Source: Amycolatopsis saalfeldensis (GTDB lineage: Bacteria; Actinomycetota; Actinomycetes; Mycobacteriales; Pseudonocardiaceae). From it: DNA of 64,000 nucleotides. The translations under genes were made by a program, and so were the position numbers. The DNA lies in assembly GCF_900110575.1 (NCBI RefSeq), contig NZ_FOEF01000023.1, positions 1 through 64,000 on the forward strand, given 5' to 3'. Numbering within the stretch: the stretch's first letter is position 1; every line of letters begins with the position of its first letter. The notes beneath the pieces are model-generated. The model made no database searches. It saw only the letters and a list, made by a program, of their open reading frames with translations, and was not told where the DNA came from. This document shows, one piece after another, positions 16,594-26,106 of the stretch.

Positions 16594-16672
16594 ACGGTAG
16601 TGGGCACTATTGCGGTTCATCTGTTCACCTGCCTAACCTCTCAGGTGTTGTCGGCGAGAGGCGTGAGCGGCG

Positions 16673-17791
16673 ATGGACGAGTCAGAGACCGGCGCACGGC
16701 CGGGTCTGTCCCGGGCGGAATGGGCGTCGATCGCCGGGATGGCCGGGGTTGTCCTGCTGTTGAACCTGGTCGGCTGGGGCTTGCTCGTGCTGGTCGTGGC
16801 GCCGCAGCATTACGCGCTGGGGGCGTCCGGCGCGTTCGGGATCGGGCTCGGTGTCACGGCGTTCACGCTCGGCATGCGGCACGCGTTCGACGCCGACCAC
16901 ATCGCCGCCATCGACAACACCACCCGCAAGCTGATGTCCGACGGCCAGCGCCCGCTGTCGGTCGGGTTCTGGTTCTCGCTCGGCCATTCGACGATCGTGT
17001 TCGCGCTGTGCCTGCTGCTTTCACTGGGCGTGCGCGCGCTCGCCGGCCAGCTGGAGGACGACTCGTCGACGCTGCACGAGACGACCGGCCTGATCGGCAC
17101 GTCCGTTTCGGGGGTTTTCCTTTACCTCATCGCGATCATGAACCTGGTGGTGCTGATCGGGATCATCCGCGTCTTCGCGAAGATGCGGCGCGGCGAGCTG
17201 GACGAAGCCGCGCTTGAGCGCCAGCTCGACAACCGCGGCTTCATGAACCGCTTGCTGCGCGGCGCGACGAAGGCCGTGCGCAAGCCGTGGCACATCTACC
17301 CCGTGGGCCTGCTGTTCGGGCTCGGCTTCGACACGGCCACCGAGATCGGGCTGCTCGTGCTCGCGGCGGGCGCGGCGGCGTTCGCGCTGCCCTGGTACGC
17401 GATTCTCGTGCTGCCGATCCTGTTCGCCGCCGGGATGAGCCTGTTCGACGCCGCCGACGGGGTGTTCATGAACTTCGCCTACGGCTGGGCGTTCGCGCGG
17501 CCGATCCGCAAGATCTACTACAACATCACGGTGACGGCGCTGTCCGTCGCCGTCGCGCTGGTGATCGGGACCGTCGAGCTGGTCTCGATCCTGGCGGAGA
17601 AGCTCGACATCACCCACGGCCCGCTCGCCGCGATCGCCGCGGTGAACCTGGACTACGTCGGCTTCGCCATCATCGGCCTGTTCGTGGTGACCTGGCTGCT
17701 GGCGCTGGCGGTCTGGCGGTTCGGCCGGATCGAGGAGAAATGGTCCGCGCGGCTGGGCACCACCACGCCCGCGGAACCGGTCAAGCCGTGA
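16673..17791 (+). CDS. nickel/cobalt transporter, NiCoT (HoxN/HupN/NixA) family
   Basis: A 372-aa integral membrane protein with about eight helices. The NiCoT signature RHAFDADHIAAIDNTTRK lies in helix II, with further motifs GFWFSLGHSTIVF, LLFGLGFDTATEIGLL and GMSLFDAADGVFMNFAYGWA. It imports Ni2+ or Co2+ for metalloenzymes such as urease, hydrogenase, Ni-SOD or cobalamin synthesis; none of those lies in the window. No cobalamin or NiCo riboswitch is recognisable in the 134-bp upstream gap. ATG at 16673 is the start. Confidence 0.92.
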   Translation: MDESETGARPGLSRAEWASIAGMAGVVLLLNLVGWGLLVLVVAPQHYALGASGAFGIGLGVTAFTLGMRHAFDADHIAAIDNTTRKLMSDGQRPLSVGFWFSLGHSTIVFALCLLLSLGVRALAGQLEDDSSTLHETTGLIGTSVSGVFLYLIAIMNLVVLIGIIRVFAKMRRGELDEAALERQLDNRGFMNRLLRGATKAVRKPWHIYPVGLLFGLGFDTATEIGLLVLAAGAAAFALPWYAILVLPILFAAGMSLFDAADGVFMNFAYGWAFARPIRKIYYNITVTALSVAVALVIGTVELVSILAEKLDITHGPLAAIAAVNLDYVGFAIIGLFVVTWLLALAVWRFGRIEEKWSARLGTTTPAEPVKP

Positions 17792-18514
17792 TCACCCGGC
17801 CGCCGAAGAAATGCTGCGGGCTTCACTGGCCCCGGTTTCGAAGGCCTCGCAACAGAACAGCAGCCACTCGCGCACGCCGTCCGGGCTGCCGGTGGCGAAT
17901 CCGGCGGCCAGCTCGACGTACCTCGGCACCCGCCGGAAGAACGCCACCTCGGGCACGGTCAGCGCCTTCGGATCGAGGCCGGTCGCGATCATCGACAGCC
18001 GGGCCGCCGCGCGGGCGACCACCCCGTCCGCGGAGCCGAACGGTTGCAGCGCAAGCAATTCCCCGTGCACCACGGCCGTGAGGACCGGCCCGGGCACCGT
18101 CGTCGCGCCGGTGACGAGCTGGGCCAGCAGCTCCAGCCGTGAGCCGCCGACGCGCGGTCGGCCCAGCGCGTCGGGATCGTCGACCAGGTCCGAAGCGGCG
18201 AGGACGTGCATGCGAGCCAACGCCTGCAACGGCGCCCGCCGCCACGTCGGCAGCAGCGCTTCCAGCGACTCGGCGACGCGCAGGGAGCCGGCCAGCAGCG
18301 GGTCCTGCACCGCGCCGTCGGTGGGCAGCTCGGGGTTCGCGCCGTCGATGCCGGCCGACGCGCGCGCCGCCCGGACCGACGCCTCGGCCGCCGTTTCCGC
18401 GCCGCCGCGCAGGTTCGCGGGCAGCCGGTGGACGGCGAACACCGCGTCCTGCGCGGACTTCGCCGCCGCCGCGACGCCTTCGAGCGCCAGCAACGGCTTC
18501 AGCGGATCGGTCAT
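17792..18514 (-). CDS. conserved actinobacterial protein with Fic-like core remnant
   Basis: A 240-aa helical, Ala-rich protein. Near residue 150 it reads VHGELLALQPFGSADGVVARAAARL, which resembles the Fic active-site helix (HPFxxGNGRxxR) with the catalytic His replaced by Gln and the Asn/Gly positions altered; I infer a degenerate Fic fold without AMPylation activity. Homologues are sometimes labelled oxidoreductase without evidence. Its ATG overlaps the stop of the phosphoribosyltransferase gene as ATGA, so the two are coupled. Function unknown. Confidence 0.65.
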   Translation of the reverse strand: MTDPLKPLLALEGVAAAAKSAQDAVFAVHRLPANLRGGAETAAEASVRAARASAGIDGANPELPTDGAVQDPLLAGSLRVAESLEALLPTWRRAPLQALARMHVLAASDLVDDPDALGRPRVGGSRLELLAQLVTGATTVPGPVLTAVVHGELLALQPFGSADGVVARAAARLSMIATGLDPKALTVPEVAFFRRVPRYVELAAGFATGSPDGVREWLLFCCEAFETGASEARSISSAAG

Positions 18515-19008
18515 GCGTCGAGCACCTGGCCCTCGCGCTTGACCACGGGCGGCAGCACCGACCACGGGAAGTTGATCCACCGGTCGGTCCGGCGCCACAC
18601 GTACTCGGCCTTCACCGTCGAAGCCGGCTTCTCGTAGATCACCGCGCACCGGACGTCGGCCACGTGGTCGGCGCAGAAGTCGCGGACCAGCTTGAGCGTG
18701 GCGCCGGTGTCGGCCACGTCGTCGGTGACGAGCACCTTCTTGCGCGTGAGGTCCACGACGTTGGGCACCGGCGGCAGCATCACCGGCAGATCGAGGCGCT
18801 GGTCGATGCCGGTGTAGAACTCGACGTTCATCACGTGCAGGTTCTTCACGTCCAGCGCGTAGCCGAGCGCGCCGGCGACGAAGAGGCCGCCGCGCGCGAT
18901 GGACAGGATGAGGTCGGGCGCGAACCCGTCCGCCGCCACCTCCTCGGCCAGCTCCCTGCTGGCCGAGCCGAACAACTCCCAGGTGAGCTCTTCCCGCTCT
19001 TCGGCCAT
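18511..19008 (-). CDS. phosphoribosyltransferase (type I PRTase family)
   Basis: A 165-aa protein with the PRPP-binding signature VLVTDDVADTGATLKLV and the SIARGG loop (about residues 36-41), a typical compact purine PRTase of the xanthine/hypoxanthine-guanine group. It should transfer a base to PRPP in salvage, but the base is not predictable. Start ATG 19008 (MAEEREELTWELFG). It is first in a two-gene leftward operon and overlaps the Fic-like gene by 4 nt. Confidence 0.85.
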   Translation of the reverse strand: MAEEREELTWELFGSASRELAEEVAADGFAPDLILSIARGGLFVAGALGYALDVKNLHVMNVEFYTGIDQRLDLPVMLPPVPNVVDLTRKKVLVTDDVADTGATLKLVRDFCADHVADVRCAVIYEKPASTVKAEYVWRRTDRWINFPWSVLPPVVKREGQVLDA

Positions 19009-19123
19009 GTCCCCGCCCTCTCGCTCGATCGTTCCCGCGAGCATAAGCATCGGCCAAGTGGACTGTTGAAACGATCTGAAAATGGACCTCACAAATGACC
19101 ACTTGACGTCGTAGCTTGAGCGC

Positions 19124-19705
19124 ATGAGCGACTGGAGCGAGCACCCGACCCTGTCCGGCAGCCACGTGCGCCTCGAGCCGCTTTCGCCGGAGCACGCGAA
19201 GGGGCTGTTCGAAGCCGCGCAGGATCCCGGCATCTGGTCCTGGATGAGCCAGCGGATGCCCGAGGACCTGGCCGCGGCGGAGCTGATGGTCGAGACCGCG
19301 CTGGCCGAGCCGGGACGGTTCGCCTGGGCGCAGATCGACGTCGCGTCCGGCCGCGTCGCGGGCTCCACGTCGTACTACCAGATCGTGGCGAAACACCGGA
19401 TCCTGTCGATCGGGCACACCTGGCTCGGGCCGGGGTGGCAGCGGACCGCGCTCAACACCGAGGCGAAGTTCCTGTTGCTGCGCAACGCTTTCGAGAAGCT
19501 CGGGTCCCAGCGTGTCGCGTGGGAGACCGACAGCCGCAACCTCCGTTCGCAGCGCGCGATCGAACGGCTCGGCGCCCTGCGCGAGGGCCTGCTGCGCGCG
19601 CACCGCATCCGCCCGGACGGCACTTCACGCGACACGGTGCTGTATTCGATGACCGACGCCGAATGGCCCGGGGCCCGCGCCCGGCTGCTGGCCCGGCTCG
19701 CCTGA
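19124..19705 (+). CDS. GNAT family N-acetyltransferase (RimJ/RimL type)
   Basis: A 193-aa acetyltransferase. LRLEPLSPEHAKGLFEAA-type N-terminus, acetyl-CoA region around LSIGHTWLGPGWQRTALNTEAK, and the RimL-like terminal motif WETDSRNLRSQRAIERLGALREG with RIRPDGTSRDTVLYS. RimL-type members acetylate protein N-termini or small molecules; the substrate here is unknown. It starts 115 bp from the divergent PRTase gene. Single gene with its own promoter. Confidence 0.9.
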   Translation: MSDWSEHPTLSGSHVRLEPLSPEHAKGLFEAAQDPGIWSWMSQRMPEDLAAAELMVETALAEPGRFAWAQIDVASGRVAGSTSYYQIVAKHRILSIGHTWLGPGWQRTALNTEAKFLLLRNAFEKLGSQRVAWETDSRNLRSQRAIERLGALREGLLRAHRIRPDGTSRDTVLYSMTDAEWPGARARLLARLA

Positions 19706-19732
19706 ACACCCGCACGCAACGCTGCTGCAACC

Positions 19733-19762
19733 TTGTCCTGGGCGGACTAACGTCGCTAGCGT
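19733..19762 (+). promoter_or_regulatory. promoter for acetyl-CoA synthetase
   Basis: ttgtcc (19733-19738) and tagcgt (19757-19762) with an 18-bp spacer, about 40 bp ahead of a strong aggagg ribosome-binding site and the acs ATG. Confidence 0.5.
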
Positions 19763-19802
19763 GCCGTGAGCCGCGGGTTCGCACTACAGGAGGCCTTGCA
19801 CC

Positions 19803-21782
<1,980 letters not shown>

Positions 21783-21795
21783 GTTCTTCGCGGTT

Positions 21796-21830
21796 GGCAG
21801 GGGCGCACCCGAGGCGGGGGCGCCCCTGCC
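21796..21830 (+). terminator. terminator after acs
   Basis: ggcaggggcgc (21796-21806) pairs perfectly with gcgcccctgcc (21820-21830), 14 bp after the acs stop. Confidence 0.8.
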
Positions 21831-21921
21831 CGCATGATTACCCCGAATGGCGGTCATCGAACGCCTGTTCTAAGATGTGCCGCTGTACCCCACCCCAGAT
21901 CCGGGCAAGGAGACGACACGT

Positions 21922-22413
21922 ATGACCGTGGAAGCCTTGACGCACGACGAGGACACTGCGGCCGAAGCGGTGACGGCGTCAGCGCCGCAGGCCGCGGACG
22001 CCCCGGCAGTCACCGAGCCCACGTCCTCTCCGTCGGCGGACTCCGACTCCGACTCGGCCTCGGCTGAGGAGAAGCCGGCCGAGGAGGCGCCGAAGCCGAA
22101 GCGCGGGCGCCCCAAGGCCACCGCCGCGTCGGCGGCGAAGAAGACCCGCACGGTCGAGCTGATCCTCACCGTCACCGGCACGGCCGACGGCGAGTGGCAG
22201 GCCGAGCTGAAGAACGGCAGCAAGTGGGTCGCGAAGGGCCTGGAGATCCCGGCCGCCGCCGTCTCGCGCGCGGCGAAGGAGCTGCACTCCGACCTGTCCG
22301 GCCCGATCGACGAGGTCATCAACCAGGCCCGTGACGCGCAGGCCGCGAAGGTCGCGCAGCTCGAGGCCGAGCTCGAGGCCGCCAAGCAGGCGCTGGCGGA
22401 CCTCGACGTCTGA
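21922..22413 (+). CDS. small acidic/AT-hook-like protein of unknown function
   Basis: A 163-aa protein in three parts: an acidic Ala/Ser/Asp/Glu-rich N-terminus (about 1-55), a basic AT-hook-like patch KPKRGRPKATA followed by a compact region (TRTVELILTVTGTADGEWQAEL), and a C-terminal coiled coil (AAKVAQLEAELEAAKQALADL). It looks like a DNA- or nucleoid-associated protein, but this is inference from composition. Start: ATG 21922 with ggagacgac upstream. It ends at a shared terminator. Confidence 0.75.
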   Translation: MTVEALTHDEDTAAEAVTASAPQAADAPAVTEPTSSPSADSDSDSASAEEKPAEEAPKPKRGRPKATAASAAKKTRTVELILTVTGTADGEWQAELKNGSKWVAKGLEIPAAAVSRAAKELHSDLSGPIDEVINQARDAQAAKVAQLEAELEAAKQALADLDV

Positions 22414-22428
22414 CGTTCTGTATCGCGC

Positions 22429-22469
22429 GGGAAGGCCCGGCGTCCCGTCAAGGGGTGCCGGGCTTTCCC
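22429..22469. terminator. bidirectional terminator
   Basis: gggaaggcccggc (22429-22441) pairs with gccgggctttccc (22457-22469) with one G-U pair. It serves the convergent AT-hook gene and cupin gene. Confidence 0.75.
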
Positions 22470-22484
22470 ATGTCCGGCAACGCT

Positions 22485-22820
22485 TCAGGCGACCGGCGGC
22501 CGTTCCGGCAGCGGGGACTTGAACTCGACCCAGGCACTGTCCACAATGGCCTCGACCTGGTGCGTCACCCCGCGCGGGTGCAGGACCGAATCACCCGGCC
22601 GCAACGAGGCCTCGACGCCGTCGACCGTGCCCTTCAGGTGGCCTTCGAGCAGGTAGACGATGCTGTCGTGGTCGTGGCTGTGCGGGGGTGAGGCCACCCC
22701 GGCCGGGTAGTGGATCTCGTAGGCCAGGCCGCTCGGCGCGCGTTGCAGCTCGCGCACCCGGCTGGTGCCGCCGAGCAGCGGGCGACCCTCCACTGTAGAC
22801 AGAGTGCGCCACTCGCTCAC
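22485..22820 (-). CDS. cupin domain-containing protein
   Basis: A 111-aa single-domain cupin: the first metal-binding motif PPHSHDHDSIVYLLEGHLKG supplies His/His/Glu and the second motif is PGDSVLHPRGVTHQVEA. It is likely a small metal-dependent sensor or dioxygenase-like protein. The GTG start overlaps the stop of the MFS transporter as GTGA, so both are made from one mRNA and it probably acts on, or senses, the transported compound. Confidence 0.85.
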   Translation of the reverse strand: MSEWRTLSTVEGRPLLGGTSRVRELQRAPSGLAYEIHYPAGVASPPHSHDHDSIVYLLEGHLKGTVDGVEASLRPGDSVLHPRGVTHQVEAIVDSAWVEFKSPLPERPPVA

Positions 22821-24103
22821 TTGGCGTCCCGAGCCATCAGCACCCCGACGAGGCTCACGACGGCGGTGACCGCGAGGTAACCCGCGACCGCGACCCAGGT
22901 GTCGTAACCCGCGAGCAGGGCCGTGAACAGCAGCGGTGCCGGGGCTCCGCCGATCACGCCGGCGAGCGTGTACGCCAGCGAGCTGCCGGTGTAGCGCAGC
23001 CGTTCCGAGAACTGCTCCGTGACGAGGGCGGCCTGCGGGCCGTAGAGCGCCGAGTGGATGACCAGCGCCAGCAGCACGCCGATGATCAACGCGGCGAACG
23101 AGCCGTCGCCCACCATCGGGAAGAACACGAACGGCCAGATCCCCGCCGCGATCACGGCCACCAGGGTCAGCCCACGCCGCGAAACCCGGTCCGACAGCGC
23201 GCCGAACGCCGGGATCAGCACCAGCTGCAGCGCCGAGCCGATCATCACCGCCGCGAGGCCCTGGCCACGGGAAAGCGTTGTGTGCGAAGTGATGTACGTG
23301 AGAACGAAGACGGTGAAGAGCGCGTACAGCACGTCCGGGCACACTCGCACCAGCACGGCGGCAGCCAGCGCGCGACGCTCGTCGCGGAAGACCTCCGAGA
23401 TCGGCGCGGACGGTCGTTCGCCGAGCTCCGCGAGACGGCGGAACACCGGTGTCTCCTCCAGCTTCAGCCGGATCCACAGGCCGAAGCCGACCAGCGCGCC
23501 GGAGAGCAGGAACGCCACGCGCCAGCCCCAGGACGTGAACTGCGCGTCGGTGAGCAGGGCGGCGAGCAGGGCCAGGACGCCGTTGGCCAGCAGGTTGCCG
23601 GCGGGCGGGCCGATCTGCGCGGCGGACGCCCAGAACCCGCGTTTCGCCGGATCGCCGAACTCGCTGGACAACAGGACGGCACCGCCCCACTCGCCGCCGA
23701 TGCCCACGCCCTGCGCGAACCGCAGCGCGACGAGCAATATGGCCGCGAAGCCGCCGACAGCCGCGTACGTGGGCAGCAAGCCGATGAGGAACGTGCTCAC
23801 GCCGGTGAGGACCAGCGTCACCACGAGTACGCGCTTGCGGCCCAGGCGGTCGCCGAGCCGGCCGAACACGAACCCGCCGAGCGGACGCGCGAGATAGCCG
23901 ACCGCGTACGTGGAGAACGCGGCCATGGTGCCCGCGAGCGGGTCGCCGGAGGGGAAGAAGAGGTGGCCGAAGATGGTCGCCGACGCCACCGAGTAGGCCG
24001 CGAAGTCGTACCACTCGAGGGCGGTGCCGGACAGGCTGGCGGCGAACGCGCGGCGGAGGGAGCGGCGGTCCGCGGCCGGCGTCGTGGTGACGTCTGGTGT
24101 CAT
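22817..24103 (-). CDS. MFS transporter, metabolite:H+ symporter (MHS) type
   Basis: About 428 aa, 12 helices. The MHS/ShiA-like signature is visible: ALEWYDFAAYSVASATIFGHLFFPS at the N-terminus, GRLGDRLGRKRVL (loop 2-3), RFAQGVGIGGEWGGAVLLSSE in helix 4-5, and FGALSDRVSRRGL in loop 8-9. Such proteins import organic acids such as shikimate, citrate or alpha-ketoglutarate. It shares a 56-bp divergent control region with the DUF2848 gene. ATG 24103 (MTPDVTT) is preferred; ATG 24121 would overlap the promoter-like palindrome. Confidence 0.88.
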   Translation of the reverse strand: MTPDVTTTPAADRRSLRRAFAASLSGTALEWYDFAAYSVASATIFGHLFFPSGDPLAGTMAAFSTYAVGYLARPLGGFVFGRLGDRLGRKRVLVVTLVLTGVSTFLIGLLPTYAAVGGFAAILLVALRFAQGVGIGGEWGGAVLLSSEFGDPAKRGFWASAAQIGPPAGNLLANGVLALLAALLTDAQFTSWGWRVAFLLSGALVGFGLWIRLKLEETPVFRRLAELGERPSAPISEVFRDERRALAAAVLVRVCPDVLYALFTVFVLTYITSHTTLSRGQGLAAVMIGSALQLVLIPAFGALSDRVSRRGLTLVAVIAAGIWPFVFFPMVGDGSFAALIIGVLLALVIHSALYGPQAALVTEQFSERLRYTGSSLAYTLAGVIGGAPAPLLFTALLAGYDTWVAVAGYLAVTAVVSLVGVLMARDAK

Positions 24104-24111
24104 AGTGCGGA

Positions 24112-24128
24112 TATACTCCATGTATACA
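24112..24128. promoter_or_regulatory. divergent promoter with TGTATACA palindrome
   Basis: tatact (24112-24117) is an ideal rightward -10 box for the DUF2848 gene. The perfect 8-bp palindrome tgtataca (24121-24128) overlaps a leftward -10 for the MFS gene. GTATAC cores are typical of GntR/FadR-type operators. No regulator gene is adjacent. Confidence 0.45.
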
Positions 24129-24159
24129 CGGCTCGACGCAAGACTCTCGGAGGTTTTGG

Positions 24160-24825
24160 ATGCTGCGCTTCACCCTGCCCGACGGCACGGAGGCGGAAAC
24201 GCCCGTGCACACCCTGCTGAACGCCGGCTACGCGGGCCGCAGCCAGGACGACGTCGCGGCGCACGTGAAGGAGCTGGCCGAGCTGGGCGTGCCGGCGCCG
24301 AAGGTCACGCCCGCGCTGTACCCGGTGGCGCCGTACCTGGCGATGCAGACGGACTCCGTGCCGGCCCAGCACGCCCGCACTTCCGGCGAGGCGGAGTGGG
24401 CGCTGGTCGTCACGCCGTCCGACGTGCTGCTGACCGCGGCCTGCGACCACACCGACCGCGCGCTGGAGGTGCACGGGGTGGCGTGGAGCAAAAACGCCGG
24501 CCCGGACGTGCTGGCCCGCCGCGCGTGGCGGCTCTCGGACGTCGCCGACCGTCTGGACGCCCTCCGCCTCACCGCGCACGTCGACGGCGCCCTCATCCAA
24601 GACGGCACCCTGGCCGAGCTGCTGGCGCCCGCGTACTGGCTCGACGAGCTGCGCGCCCGCGGCCTGGCGACCCCCGGCACCGTGCTCCTGTCCGGCACCA
24701 TCCCGATGGACCCGGCCGTCGACCAGTTCGGCACCCACTGGCAGGTCACCCTCACCGACCCCGCGACCGACGCCGTCATCGACCTCGCCTACGACGTGCG
24801 GCTGCTCCCGGAGCCGACCGAGTAA
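24160..24825 (+). CDS. DUF2848 domain-containing protein
   Basis: A 221-aa protein that matches the DUF2848 layout from end to end: an N-terminal MLRFTLPDGTE strand, PVAPYLAMQTDSVPAQHARTSGEAEWAL, then VGSDHTDR-type motif here ACDHTDRALEVHGVAWSKNAGP, and a C-terminal beta core. The family is related to fumarylacetoacetate-hydrolase-like folds by structure prediction, with no proven reaction. It is transcribed away from the MHS transporter/cupin pair, so a joint role in uptake and breakdown of an organic acid is likely. Ribosome-binding site ggagg at about 24149. Confidence 0.85.
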   Translation: MLRFTLPDGTEAETPVHTLLNAGYAGRSQDDVAAHVKELAELGVPAPKVTPALYPVAPYLAMQTDSVPAQHARTSGEAEWALVVTPSDVLLTAACDHTDRALEVHGVAWSKNAGPDVLARRAWRLSDVADRLDALRLTAHVDGALIQDGTLAELLAPAYWLDELRARGLATPGTVLLSGTIPMDPAVDQFGTHWQVTLTDPATDAVIDLAYDVRLLPEPTE

Positions 24826-24858
24826 ACCAGGCCTCCATTCCGTGTTTCACTATTCATC

Positions 24859-25584
24859 GTGACCGAAACGATGGACGCCGCCGAGGCGCATGCGCACGAG
24901 CCCCACGAGGGGATCGGCGGGAAGCTGAACTGGTTGCGGGCCGGGGTTCTCGGAGCGAACGACGGGATCGTGTCCGTGGCCGGGATCGTGGTGGGGGTCG
25001 CGGGGGCGACGGCGAACAGCACCGCGATCCTCACCGCCGGAATTGCCGGACTGGTGGCCGGCGCGTTTTCGATGGCCGGTGGGGAATACGTGAGCGTGAG
25101 TACCCAGCGCGACACCGAACAGGCGCTGCTGCAGCTCGAGAAGCAAGAGCTGAAAACAATGCCCGAGGCCGAGGAACGGGAACTCGCGCAAATCTACGAA
25201 GCCAAGGGCCTTTCGCCCGAGCTGGCCGAGGAGGTGGCGCGGGAGCTGACCAAGAAGGACGCGTTCCAGGCGCACGCCGAGGCCGAGCTCGGCATCGACC
25301 CGGACAACCTGACCAGCCCGTGGCAGGCGGCGTGGGCCTCGCTGCTCGCGTTCTCCGTCGGGGCGCTGCTGCCGCTGCTGGCGATCGCCTGGACGAGCGT
25401 GTCCGTCCGGGTCTGGGCCTGCGCGGCGGCCGTGATCGTCGGCCTCACGCTGACCGGTTTCGTCAGCGCGAAGCTCGGCGACGCGAAGGTGGGGCGCGCG
25501 ATCCTCCGCAACGTCGGCGTGGGCGCCCTCACCATGCTCGTCACCTATTTCGTCGGGGTGCTGTTCGGTACCACCGTCGGCTGA
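24859..25584 (+). CDS. VIT1/CCC1 family iron/manganese transporter
   Basis: A 241-aa membrane protein. Helix 1 motif GVLGANDGIVSVAGIVVGVAGA and helix 2 GLVAGAFSMAGGEYVSVSTQRDTE are the VIT/CCC1 signatures. A central soluble Glu-rich region (about 85-150, EKQELKTMPEAEERELAQIYE) matches the metal-binding domain. Three more helices follow. Family members export Fe2+ or Mn2+ or store them in compartments. The GTG start lies 34 bp after DUF2848; probably independent of it. Confidence 0.9.
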   Translation: MTETMDAAEAHAHEPHEGIGGKLNWLRAGVLGANDGIVSVAGIVVGVAGATANSTAILTAGIAGLVAGAFSMAGGEYVSVSTQRDTEQALLQLEKQELKTMPEAEERELAQIYEAKGLSPELAEEVARELTKKDAFQAHAEAELGIDPDNLTSPWQAAWASLLAFSVGALLPLLAIAWTSVSVRVWACAAAVIVGLTLTGFVSAKLGDAKVGRAILRNVGVGALTMLVTYFVGVLFGTTVG

Positions 25585-25620
25585 GGGAACACCCCGGCCG
25601 ACGGGGGTGTTGCGCGTTTT

Positions 25621-26052
25621 ATGCCGAAGCCATTCAGTGATGCCGAACGCGACGAATTCCTCGCCGGCTCGCATGTCGCCGTGCTGTCCGTGGCCGCCAA
25701 CGACGGCCGTCCGCCGGCGAGTGTGCCCATTTGGTACGACTACACCCCCGGCGGCGAATTCCGGATCAACACGGGCGCCGGACGGCGCAAGGCCAAGCTC
25801 ATCCACGAGGCCGGTGTCGTGACCATCGTCGTGCAGCGCGAGGAACCGCCGTACCAGTACGTGATCGTCGAGGGCACCGTCGTCGAGGCCGCCACGCCGT
25901 CTCCGCTGGCCACCAGGCAGGCCATCGCCGTCCGCTACTTCGGCGAAGAAGGCGGACGCGCGTTCGCCGACCGCATGGACGGCACCCAGAGCGTGCTGTT
26001 CACCATCCGCCCCGACCGCTGGGTCACCGCCGACTACTCCGACGACCACTGA
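25621..26052 (+). CDS. pyridoxamine 5'-phosphate oxidase-fold protein (F420/FMN-binding)
   Basis: A 143-aa split-barrel flavin/deazaflavin-binding protein: VAVLSVAANDGRPPASVPIWYDY, RINTGAGRRKAKLI and VTIVVQREEPPYQYVIVEGTV. Actinobacterial members often use F420 or bind heme or FMN, so the cofactor is unsure. The ATG follows a weak ribosome site. It ends just before the terminator shared with the peptide transporter gene. Confidence 0.88.
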   Translation: MPKPFSDAERDEFLAGSHVAVLSVAANDGRPPASVPIWYDYTPGGEFRINTGAGRRKAKLIHEAGVVTIVVQREEPPYQYVIVEGTVVEAATPSPLATRQAIAVRYFGEEGGRAFADRMDGTQSVLFTIRPDRWVTADYSDDH

Positions 26053-26065
26053 CCTGACCGACCCC

Positions 26066-26098
26066 GCGAGCGGCGGCCCAGCCCGGGCCGCCGCTCGC
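26066..26098. terminator. bidirectional terminator
   Basis: gcgagcggcggccc (26066-26079) pairs perfectly with gggccgccgctcgc (26085-26098), a 14-bp stem with 5-nt loop between two convergent genes. Confidence 0.85.
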
Positions 26099-26106
26099 GC
26101 CAGGAT

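Noticed and set aside
16539..16672. Cobalamin or nickel/cobalt riboswitch ahead of NiCoT
   Set aside because: The gap is 134 bp, mostly a terminator hairpin, and shows no B12-box or NiCo fold.
24103..24121. MFS start at ATG 24121
   Set aside because: It would place the start on the promoter palindrome; ATG 24103 leaves room for a ggag ribosome site.
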